A DNA stretch of 64,000 bases from NCBI GenBank assembly GCA_963210315.1, contig OY723296.1:1054001-1118000 (forward strand). Direction: 5' to 3'. The translations under genes and the position numbers were made by a program. Positions 54,082 to 64,000 of this stretch are shown here, piece after piece. This stretch comes from Rhynchopus euleeides. Taxonomy: Eukaryota; Euglenozoa; Diplonemea; Diplonemida; Diplonemidae. The notes beneath the pieces were generated by a model. The model did not search any database. It saw nothing but the letters and a program-made list of their open reading frames with translations, and was not told the DNA's origin. The stretch's first letter is position 1; the number at the start of each line of letters is the position of its first letter.

Positions 54082-54278
54082 TGCTTCAAACACAAGGAAA
54101 TGCCCCCCCCCCGTCCGCCGGGAGATTTACTTTTCCATTCACTCTCGACGATCAAACCCCCCCCCCCCGTCCGCCGGAATTGTCAACTCTGTGGTTCCTT
54201 TTCATTTTCTTGTTCTTGTTCTTCTCTACACCCCGCCCCGTAATTATGTTCATAGCCCCAATCCCAAAGCCCCCCCTA
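54082..54278. other. junction between hAT gene and element 3
   Basis: It carries poly-C tracts and the dispersed CATTCACTCTCGACGATCAA piece (54137-54156), and ends CCCCCCTA immediately before TAGAGGAGGCATAGC. Confidence 0.5.
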
Positions 54279-54852
54279 TAGAGGAGGCATAGCCTGCTGA
54301 CCTGGCTGTCTAAAAAATTATTTTTTTTAAAATCGCATTGTCTTTTCGACCCTATACCAAAAGTGGTCCCAAATCGGTCCGGGACGACCGTCCACAACCG
54401 TCCACACTCTCTAAATGCTCGATGTTGCATTTTAAATTCAAAAATTCACATTTTCCAGCCAACTGGGCCAGTTTCCTTAGGAAAATGGCTCAAAATCGCA
54501 AACACTCCATTTCTACGGGCCACCACAGGCCAATAGAGTACCAAAATCGGTTTTTTCGCATTCTACGGCCTCAGGCAGACCGTCCACACCCAAAAATCAC
54601 CCCCAGGTGGTCAATATTGGGGTGTTCTGGCACTTTTTCACCTGTGGACGGTTGTGGACGGCTGTGGATGGCTGTGGATGGTTGTGGACGGCTGTGGACG
54701 GTCTGCCAAGAGGTTACTGGAGGTTGCTAGGCTGCGGGCGGACCGTCCACACCCAAAAAACACCCCCAGTTGGTCACGATGGGGACGGTACGTCTCTTTT
54801 TCGTCTGTAGACGGTTGTGGACGGTCTGCCAATAGGTTGCTCCAGGATGCGA
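54279..54852. repeat. shared terminal module (copy in element 3)
   Basis: Inverse copy of 41514-42087, same length (574 bp), containing the GTGGACGGTTGTGGACGG units and both conserved blocks. Confidence 0.92.
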
Positions 54853-56653
54853 GATTGTTCTCGGTAGGTCACCGACTGTAACCGATTGTTCTCGGCATGT
54901 AACCGATTGTAACCGATTGTAACCGATTGTTCTTGGCATGTATCCGATTGTAACCGATTGTCCTCGTCATGTAACCGATTGTAACCGATCGTTCTTGGCA
55001 TGTAACCGATTGTCACCGATTGTCCTCGTCATGTAACCGATTGTAACCGATTGTTCTTGGCATGTAACCGATTGTCACCGATTGTCCTCGTCATGTAACC
55101 GATTGTAACCGATCGTTCTTGGCATGTAACCGATTGTAACCGATTGTCCTCGTCATGTAACCGATTGTAACCGATCGTTCTTGGCCTGTAACCGATTGTA
55201 ACCGATTGTTCTTGGCATGTAACCGATTGTCACCGATTGTCCTCGTCATGTAACCGATTGTAACCGATCGTTCTTGGCATGTAACCGATTGTAACCGATT
55301 GTCCTCGTCATGTAACCGATTGTAACCGATCGTTCTTGGCATGTAACCGATTGTAACTGATTGTTCTCGGCATGTAACCGATTGTAACCGATTGTTCTTG
55401 GCCTGTAACCGATTGTAACCGATTGTTCTTGGCATGTAACCGATTGTCACCGATTGTCCTCGTCATGTAACCGATTGTAACCGATCGTTCTTGGCATGTA
55501 ACCGATTGTAACTGATTGTTCTCGGCATGTAACCGATTGTAACCGATTGTTCTTGGCCTGTAACCGATTGTAACCGATTGTTCTTGGCATGTAACCGATT
55601 GTAACCGATTGCCCTCGTCATGTAACCGATTGTAACCGATCGTTCTTGGCATGTAACCGATTGTAACCGATTGTTCTCGGCATGTAACCGATTGTAACCG
55701 ATTGTCCTCGTCATGTAACCGATTGTAACCGATCGTTCTTGGCATGTAACCGATTGTAACTGATTGTTCTCGGCATGTAACCGATTGTAACCGATTGTTC
55801 TCGGCATGTCACCGATTGTAACCGATTGTCCTCGTCATGTAACCGATTGTAACCGATCGTTCTTGGCATGTAACCGATTGTAACCGATTGTTCTCGGCAT
55901 GTAACCGATTGTAACCGATCGTTCTTGGCATGTAACCGATTGTAACTGATTGTTCTTGGCATGTAACCGATTGTAACCGATCGTTCTTGGCATGTAACCG
56001 ATTGTAACCGATTGTTCTTGGCCTGTAACCGATTGTTCTCGGCATGTAACCGATTGTAACCGATTGTCCTCGTCATGTAACCGATTGTAACCGATCGTTC
56101 TTGGCATGTAACCGATTGTAACCGATTGTTCTTGGCCTGTAACCGATTGTTCTCGGCATGTAACCGATTGTAACCGATTGTTCTTGGCCTGTAACCGATT
56201 GTAACCGATTGTTCTCGGCATGTAACCGATTGTAACCGATTGTTCTCGGCATGTAACCGATTGTAACCGATCGTTCTTGGCATGTAACCGATTGTAACCG
56301 ATTGTTCTCGGCATGTAACCGATTGTAACCGATTGTTCTCGTCATGTAACCGATTGTAACCGATCGTTCTTGGCATGTATCCGATTGTAACCGATTGTTC
56401 TCGGCATGTAACCGATTGTAACCGATTGTTCTCGTCATGTAACCGATTGTAACCGATCGTTCTTGGCATGTAACCGATTGTAACTGATTGTTCTTGGCAT
56501 GTAACCGATTGTAACCGATTGCCCTCGTCATGTAACCGATTGTAACCGATTGTAACCGATTGTTCTTGGCATGTAACCGATTGTAACCGATCGTTCTTGG
56601 CATGTAACCGATTGTAACCGATTGTTCTTGGCATGTAACCGATTGTAACCGAA
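54853..56653. repeat. 31-bp minisatellite, about 58 units, element 3
   Basis: Inverse of the array at 39589-41513 with exactly 124 bp (four units) less. On this strand the unit reads TGTAACCGATTGTAACCGAT plus a variable spacer. Confidence 0.95.
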
Positions 56654-59600
56654 ACAGAACGGTGTCTCCCCTTGCCCCCTCCACTCTCGGTCACTCTGCG
56701 TGCCTCCCAGATGTTGTGTGCGGACCCCTCAGCAGACTGCTTAACTTTAACTTTGCTGCACCTACGTTGCTCACACAGCACTAACCCACTGCAGGCACTG
56801 GCACGTTCCACAGCTTCTGATAATGTCCGGCTTGGTTACCTTCGCGGAAGCGTGCAAGCTGCAGGGTATCCCAGACGAGACTACGGGGAAGGTCGCGGGT
56901 GCGCTTCTCCGCAACGCAGGATGGCCGAAACCCGTAACGAGCCGGACCTCAAACGGCGTGCAGAAGATGTATTGCTTGGCAGATATCCGTCGGCCCAATC
57001 CCCTCTCCTCCGAAGAGGCAATCCGGCAGTTGACTGCTTCGTCCCCGGGCCGCTGCTTCCCCGACGATGTCCTGATCGCTCCTCTGGGTGAGCCCGATGA
57101 TCTCGCTGATCAGGCGGCGCTCCTCCCCCACCCCGAGGATGCGGATCCCGTCTCGCAGAGCGTGATCTCGGCGGTCACGCGGGGTCCTGCTGCTGCTGGC
57201 AACGACGAGCCTGATGAGCCTGAGGCGCCTCCGTCACCGACTCCCGTGCCGCCGAAACCTCTGCCTGCCGCGCTCCCACCGACGTCTCCGACGAGTCCCG
57301 CCGACGATGTCGACATTGGTTCTTCTGTGTGCAGTGACCCTGCCGACCTCGCCAGCCTCGATGACCTCGCCGACCTCGCCGACTCCGCCTGCCCCGTTGA
57401 CTCCGCCTCCCACGCCAACACCGACTCCCCCGTTGCGACTGCGATGGACGCGTTGCGTGACGCTGTGGCTGCTGGTGAGGGGTGGTGCTGCATCAGCAGC
57501 GCCGAGTACCTGACTCTCCTGCGCTCCCTCTTGCCCGCAGGTGCGAAGGTGTCGGACACCGCCCTCTTCTCCCTGGTGAAGGAGAACGCCGACTGCATGT
57601 CTTCTGCTCTGCATCCTCACGAGAAGGGTAGTGATACCCGGGGGATGAAGAAGAAGTACTGCATCGGAAATGCAGTGCCGGGACGGCCGTGCAGCCTCCA
57701 CTTCGTCGGACAGGGCACGCCTCCGCCGGCCCCCGTGGGGCGCCCCTCCAAGACCCTCCCCGAGCGGGTCTTGCAGGTCAAGGCTTTGCAGAAGGCCTTG
57801 CTGAGGGCGAAGGACCGCATTGCGCAGCTGACGGAGGAGTTGGCTGCTGCGCACGAGGTTCTCGGGCGCAAGGGGGACATTGTTCTTCGTGGGGTGACGG
57901 GCCGGAAGTCCTGCACCGAGCCCTACCCCATGAAGGTGCTGCGGGCGCTGTTGGAGTTGCGGATGGCTGGCATCGGTCAGGAGTCGTCGCGCAGGGTGCT
58001 GCGCGACATCATCAAGCTCCTGAGCGATGGGGTGGAGATGCCGATCCCCTCTCGCTGGACGCTCCGCGAATTCGAGATCCCGAGCGGAGCGGCTTCCTTC
58101 GCCGTCTTCTTGGAGGATGTCGCGAGGACGCAGACCGGCGGAGGGGGCCTAGGCAAAGACCGGCAGAAGGCCACCCTCTCCCTCGCCCACGATGCCACCT
58201 CCTCCTTGGGCCGGAGTAGTGTCTCGCTGCACGTTGTCACCGCCCACGTCGCTGCAGACGAGAATCGCGTACGCGGGGCCTGCGCCTCCGCCCTCCCCCT
58301 GAAGAACGGGAAGGCTGCAGGGAAGACCTCCAACCTGCAGGCGGTCCGCCGCATAGTCTCCGCCCACAAGCTCCGTATTAGCAACGCCACCCTGAGCGAC
58401 CATGCTAGCACGGAGGCGAAGGCGACCAGGGACGCGGGGGGCGCCATCGTCCACCTACGGTGCATGCACCATAAGGTTGGAGGCGCACTGAAGTACGCAG
58501 TGCAGACGGCGGGGAAGGCCTTGATGATGTCTCATCGGGTCGACCCGGCAGCCAACGTTGCCAGCGTACTTGCAGTCCTCGACCCGACAAACGGCCGGTC
58601 AACCGCCGGGGTCATTTTCGTGGATGCTGAGCTTGGGAAAGCACTTGACATGCGCTACCCCCGGGGCCTGGGGTTTGCCCGTGAGCGGGGGTCGAAGTGG
58701 CATGCCCGTCCTCAGCAGTGCTCCCGCCTCCTCAAGTTCTCCGCCTCCATCCTGGAGATGGTGAGAGAGGAGCGGTTCACCCCGACTGCGACAGAGATCC
58801 TCACTCTTCTGGGGACCCCCACCGTCGCCGCCTACTGTGCAGCCTGCCATTTCATTGGCAGCCTGTACTTGAGGTTCCTCAACGACCTCAAGCCCAGGCG
58901 GTTGAACGAGGAGACGGGCCGCCTCGAGGTCAACTTCGAGGCGGGATGGGGTGTGCTGAGGCCGCTGCACCTCCTCGCCCGCGACCTGAGCGCCGACTCC
59001 GCCGACAACGACTTCCCTGCCCTGCGGAAGCATTGGGGACAACCCCGCCACGGTGAGGAGGAGGTGGGGCGGGCTGAGGCGTTGGAGGTGGTGAAGGATC
59101 ACCACGATGTATTTGCGGAGGTCTGGGTTCCCTGCATCCAGGGGTTTGCGAGCACATTGGCAAGGTTCATCGGCTACGATGAAGCTGCAATGGCGTCGGC
59201 ATCACCCGAAGACCTCCCTTCGCTACCCTCCACACAAGACCTCGCAGAGTGTGTGGCTGGGAATGCATCGTTCTTGGCGCAGAGGGCCCCCAACCTCTCT
59301 TCTGCTGCCTTGTCTGGGATTACCCAGAGCAAGGTGAACCGCTTCCTGTTGGGTTATGGCAACTGCAACAACGCAAGGTATGCAGGCTCTTCAGCCTCCT
59401 TTTTTCTCCCCTCCCTTCGTTCTTTTTTTTTACATCGCAACAACATATGCTGGCAGAGTCAGAACCGATAGATTTTTTTTATCTCATTCATTGTCATTCT
59501 CTCTTCCTCTCTTCTTCATGACTTTTCCAAGTCACGAAGAAGACTACTTCATTATCACCATTTCCTGTTTTCAGTGTGATTCGTCGTACAACCATTCCTT

Positions 59601-60915
59601 TCCATCGCCTTACAGGTACGGCCGTTTGCTGCGCCAGGCGAAGCGGGCGCGGAAGAAGACCCGTGGCGGGATGTACACCGAGGCCGCGGCGAACACCGCC
59701 ACGGGGGCTTCTGCGGCTGCGCTGAAGGCCGTCAGCGGGGTGGCCCACCCTGACCTCGTCCGCCTCTGCGCCCTCCACGCCATCCCTGTCACGGCGATGA
59801 GCAAGGGAAAGGAGGTGGCGCGGCAGAAGGAGGCGCTGACACGCAGCTTTGCTGAGAAGCTGTGTGGCCCTGGCTCTGCGGATGCCCGTGTCTGGGTGGA
59901 GCGGCTGAAGTCCGTGAAGGAGGCAGTTGGCATCCTTCCGGTTCGTTCGAAACCGCTGTCCAGATTTTTGCGGAAGGCGGGGCTGAAGCCGTGGGGGTCC
60001 GACGCTGTCTCGTCTGCGTCGCACGACGTCCGTGTGCGCTTTGCCCTGACGCAGTGGGGGCGAATCCTCCCCATTCTGCGGGAGAAGGGGCAGCAGCTGC
60101 AGCCGAGGGAGCGGCTGGGCCGCCTCGACGCCCCCACCCTGTTCGCGTTGTTGGCCAAGGCGGGCCTGAAGGTGGAGGCTGGGGAGACGAAGCGCGACCT
60201 CTCCGCCCTCCTCCTGCGCAACTGGACGGAGCAGTTGAGTGGCCATGTCGAGGCCGTGGAGGAGACCCTTGGCTTGAAGGCCCGCACCTTCCCCGACACC
60301 ATCTCGCCCTCCGTGGTAGATACAATCACGGAGCTCTACCGGAGAGTGAAGACTGCACCTGCTGCGTTGAAAGAGGAGAAGGGACAGGGTGAGGATGGCA
60401 AGGGTTGTGAGGATGGTGAGGAGGCTGTGGATGCTGTGGATGCTGTGGAGGAGGAGGAGGAGGAGGAAGAGGAGGTGGAGGTGGGTGATGAGGCTGATCC
60501 TGAGGCAAATGATGTTGGGGCGGCTAGGATCGCTCTCCTGAATGAGCATTGTTTTCCTCTCGGCCTCCACGCCTCTCCAGGTTGTGGGCGGCAGAAGGAT
60601 GGTGTGTTGCATGCGTCGGAGTCCACGCACGAGGGGGGTTGGGCTTCCCTCAACTGGTTTTTGGGTGAGTGTGGCATCCAGTTTCTCACCTTCCGGGAGA
60701 TGCAGGTTTTGCAACACGAGGTCAATCCAGAGAGCTTTCACTGGACCGGTAAGTTCACGCTGGCAACGATGCAACGGGCCATCGAACAGCACACAAGTGG
60801 ACTCCGGAACAATGGCTATCGGCTTCTGCCGGTAAGTAAAAAAAATACCTTTGTTGATGATCCTCAGTCTATTTCTTCCCCAGCCCTCTTTTTTTTTAAC
60901 CGTCAAACTCTGCAT

Positions 60916-61891
60916 CAGGGTATAAGATAGACTTTTTTTCTGGCGCCGTTTTCCGGTTTTTCTGGTTTTGAAAATTTTTCGCGCGCGCCTTCGGCGCGCG
61001 CGACCCGCGCAAACCCTCCCAGAGTCTGAGAAGGCCCGGTGCCTGCGCGCGTCCTGTCGTACTGAGGCTGCTTGGTGGGGCAGGCGCAGCAGCTGCTTTG
61101 AAAGTTTGGACTCTCGACCAAAAAACCGGTCTGGTGCAATGCTTTTACACAGGGGGGTCTGGGGGGCGGAGCCCCCCAGCCGCCGGAGGCCACGGTAGTG
61201 AACATCTGTTCACTACAGTCTGGATTCGCTTGTAAGTAGGAAGGCTTCGCTGTATCGCAGCCCGGCCAGCAGGAGATCACTGGTCCTTGAGGGTTCAACC
61301 TTCAGGGTGGAGGAGGACGGGGGAGCGACCACTCGTGACAGGTGTGCGTTGTGGGTGGAGTGGGTGCACGACAGAATGGCCAAAGGGTCCACGAGATCTC
61401 TGCACACATTCCGTTATCGAGGAGATGGGCACCTAGCTGTGACGACAGGCAACAAACAAATCTCATCTGTTAGTTGCCCCCAATAGGCTTGGCGACCTTC
61501 AAGACTGCTTGAAAGTCGTTCGTGTTCTCGTCTCAGCCCTCCTGACTGCAGTCTTAGACTCCCTCTTAGACATGGTGGCTGGAGTCCACCATGTGTGCAC
61601 CTTCAAAACAGAAGAGACCTGCATGACGAGGTCACCACCCACCGGGCCATCCGCTAGGTCCATTTTTCTTCTCCGCTTCTCTGCCTTCTTTGGACTATTT
61701 GAGCTCTGTGCGGATCACGATGGGGTCACTTTCTATTTTTTTATGGCGTTTTTTCTGACTGTTTTACTGTCCCAAAGTCACAAGAAAAACCGCCAAAAAT
61801 GAGACCGACCTTTTTTTTTTTTTCCCAGAAAACCGGGAACCGGGAAACCCTGGTTTTGAAAACCGGAAAACCAGACCTATCTTATCCCCTG
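60916..61891. mobile_element. non-autonomous hAT element, 976 bp, with 8-bp target duplication
   Basis: Ends are CAGGGTATAAGATAG and the inverse of CAGGGGATAAGATAG, one mismatch in 15. The target CTCTGCAT is duplicated (60908-60915 and 61892-61899) and present once in the uninterrupted copy in element 2. CAGGG ends and 8-bp duplications are typical of hAT. Subterminal CCGGTTTTTCTGGTTTTGAAA-like tracts occur in inverted orientation at both ends. Inside are a CGCGCGCCTTCGGCGCGCG hairpin (60980-60998) and one inverted copy of the dispersed hairpin repeat. No transposase frame is seen. Confidence 0.95.
61149..61207. repeat. dispersed hairpin repeat, inverted copy inside the hAT element
   Basis: Inverse of 43571-43629 including the full GGGGGGCGGAGCCCCCC hairpin and GGAGGCCACGGTAGTGAACA. 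Being inside a mobile hAT element, it may have travelled with it. Confidence 0.85.
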
Positions 61892-63720
61892 CTCTGCATT
61901 GGATGGTTGCCTTCCCCCTCAAAGACACCGTTGCCACATTGCAGAAGTTGACTCCAGCCCAACTGCACGCCTATCCGCGCGAAACGCTTTATTGGGTGGT
62001 TCACGACACGGACACTGCCAAGCGCGCCATTGCCGCAGGGGATCTGGATCGGGAAAGCCATGCATATGAAGTTTTTAAACTTGTGCCGAAAGGTGTCCTC
62101 CCCACCACCAAGGCACAATTTTTTGGCACCCGACCCAGGCGCACATTCCCTGTGGCAGTGAAGTCGCGTTCTGTTGTTCGGAGCGGGCCCACAGTCCGGA
62201 AGAGAAAACGGTTTGGGGGGACTGAAGTCATTGACCTCTCCCAGGTGCCAGAGACCCCAAGAGACAAGAAGGGGCGCCTTGGACATGGGAGGTATGATAC
62301 GGCTCAACTGAGTGACGAGTCATACATTCCAGCAACTTCCCAACGCCACCTCATCCCAGAGACCCTGCTGTATTTTTCGAAATACCACCATCTCCCCGTC
62401 ACAGATACTGTGCAGGAAGGTGACGGCTTTTTTCTTTCCCTCCTCCGTTTCAACCGTTTTTCTGCGTACCAGTCAGTCCGCGCTCTGCGTGAGAGTGCCT
62501 TTGGTGACGCAACAAACATGAAACACGACCTGGAGGTGTACCTCATGAAAATACACAAGGATACCCTTGCTTCTGTTTTTGAAGAGAAGGGGGAGAAGAA
62601 CCTGCCCGTACATGAAAGGCACCAGTCTCTCGTTCACTGGCGCAAGAGTATGTGCAAAGCGGCGGAAGATGAAAAGGTGACCCAACGTGGTGGTTCTTTT
62701 GCCCTGCATTTTTTTGTGAATGTGCACCAGATTCGCTTGAGAATTATTACTCAGAACAAGGAAGGTAAACCCAGGGTCAGGGAGTTACGGCCTCGCACAT
62801 GGTGTGAGAAGGCAAAGAACTGGGAAGCAGGAAGTACGGCTTCTCTCCCTACTATCTTCCTTTACCAGTACCGGCAGGATACCCAAACGAATTTTTACTC
62901 CCTCCACCTCCCCACTGAGCGTGACTTTTCCCGTGCTTCAAGTGTTTTTTATAGAATTCAGAACATGGGTCCAAACGTGGAAAACGCACAAGAACAAATG
63001 GAGCAAGAGGATATGCGGAGGAAGGCGGTCCCCATGGCACTCCCCTGTCCCGGTCCACGGAGGCCCCACGTACCTGACAAGGGCATCGACAATCCCGCGT
63101 CTCGTCATGATACCCTCACGCAACGTCTTCTCTTGTTTTCCCTGAGCACAGTCAATGTGCCTGGTGATGGGAATTGCCTGTTTCATGCTTTTCATGAATG
63201 TCTCACAGGCAACCCACGTGGGGGCGCTTCCCTTCGCGAAGAAGCCGTCAATTTTGTGACTGCAATGGCGGCTTCTCTTTCATGCAGAGAGGTGCAACCG
63301 GAAGTGGAGGCGGTGAGAATGTGGGGAAATCTCCCGTACCATCCCTGCCAACCCCTTGACGACGGTAGTGAGCCATACGTGCTTACCCGTTTAAGAACGA
63401 GAAGGTATGCAGAGGATGACGAAATTTCTGTTCTTTCCACAATGAAGAATGTCTTGATCACAGTCGTCACGAACATGATTTATCCTGGTAATCATGATGA
63501 CTTTGCTTCAGGATTTAACAGTTATGTCCCCCTTTCTTACAACTTCACCTCCATTGACACCACCCTCCAGGATTTTCCTCCAGACAGACGTGTGACCCTG
63601 GCTAACCTGGGTCAGGCTGGGGTTGGGGATCATTTCATGTGGATCAAAGGGACACAGGCCAACTTGGAAGCCACACATCGCAAGGGTTTGCGTTCTGTTT
63701 CAACAAGAGCTGGGACCTGA

Positions 63721-64000
63721 CACAGGCCAATCAAGGGGTTGCCCCCCCCCCCCCCCCCCCACTCCTGGTGTAGTGGTAGTGACTACAAAAAGGACTAACA
63801 TTGCAAGAAGGTGCTGGGAGGCTTGCTTTTCCATTCACTCTCGACGATCAAACCCCCCCCCCCCCCCACTTCACTTTTCCATTCACTCTCGACAATCAAG
63901 CCCCCACTTCTTGACTGCCCCCCCCCCCATGTTACTTTCAACAAACTTTGCCCATCCTTCAATCTTCCATTCGATCAGTTTGGCTTTTTCCAAAGCCTCG
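63721..64000. other. 3' flank of the element 3 gene
   Basis: Poly-C tracts and three CATTCACTCTCGAC(A/G)ATCAA-type pieces, inverse of 33225-33505. No gene. The element continues beyond the window. Confidence 0.6.

Larger units (their letters stand above)
56823..63720 (+). pseudogene. transposase-like/OTU polyprotein gene, disrupted by hAT insertion
   Basis: Same gene as at 33506-39419. Exon 1 56823-59377, intron 59378-59615, exon 2 from 59616. The reading frame is cut at 60915 by the inserted element and ends in an in-frame stop at 60930 (...RQTLHQGIR). The remainder, including the OTU domain (GDGNCLFHA near 63166-63192), continues from 61900 to 63720 in an open frame starting MVAFPLKDTV at 61903. 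The copy therefore encodes a truncated protein without the OTU domain unless the insertion is spliced or excised. Both parts show no other damage, so the disruption is recent. Confidence 0.9.
54279..64000 (+). mobile_element. element 3: inverted copy of element 2, interrupted by a hAT insertion
   Basis: It starts exactly with TAGAGGAGGCATAGC and runs past the window end. Coordinates map to element 2 by a constant sum (96,366 in the terminal module, 96,242 from the array's inner edge through the gene's first part, 97,226 after the insertion), which shows that only a 124-bp array difference (four 31-bp units) and a 984-bp insertion with duplicated target separate them, plus a poly-C length change near 63.8 kb. 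Confidence 0.9.

Noticed and set aside
33225-64000. The inverted arms as a pure assembly duplication
   Set aside because: One arm contains a clean hAT insertion with target duplication and the other the empty site, and the array lengths differ by four whole units. Length errors in poly-G runs could still be technical.

Overview
The window looks like nuclear DNA of a microbial eukaryote. It carries spliceosomal introns with GTATG-type donors, a spliceosome subunit (CWC15), a Piezo-type channel, a mitoribosome-like protein and large amounts of transposon and satellite DNA. The sequence is GC-rich with many long poly-G/poly-C and purine-rich tracts. A unicellular alga or alveolate (for example chromerid-like) would fit, but no taxonomic marker is present and this placement is a weak inference.

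Positions 1-25,600 are the genic part, with all recognised genes on the minus strand: a PUB-domain protein with a huge Ala/Glu/Arg/Lys coiled-coil repeat (418-3104), CWC15 (3938-4693, two exons), an mL45/Tim44-like mitochondrial protein (6560-7351), a 2,597-residue Piezo channel (9621-17630, two exons) and an unknown polytopic membrane protein (22795-24672). The Piezo start is followed upstream by a 1,645-bp pentanucleotide microsatellite and two arrays of a derived 10-bp unit. A small TA-flanked MITE lies at 5451-5835.

Positions 25,600-64,000 are almost entirely mobile and satellite DNA. Three related elements share the terminus TAGAGGAGGCATAGC and a subterminal module of about 0.6 kb built from GTCCACAACC-like repeats. 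Element 1 (25606-32509) carries about 256 copies of a 21-bp unit and no recognised gene. Elements 2 (33225-42087) and 3 (54279 to the window end) are near-identical inverted copies about 12.2 kb apart. Each has a 31-bp minisatellite (about 62 and 58 units) followed by a two-exon gene for a 1,891-residue protein that combines a DDE/RNase H-like transposase-type region, a possible papain-fold region and a C-terminal OTU cysteine protease. Element 2 is intact over the visible part. In element 3 the gene is interrupted by a 976-bp non-autonomous hAT insertion with a clean 8-bp target duplication.

The spacer between the inverted copies holds a tyrosine-recombinase retrotransposon (44251-48410) with the order Gag, YR, RT-RNase H, which is the VIPER/Ngaro-like order, plus split and inverted terminal repeats. 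It also holds a frameshifted autonomous hAT transposase (51497-54081) and several dispersed hairpin repeats. The strongest candidate for something undescribed is the family of array-bearing elements encoding the transposase-like/OTU polyprotein.
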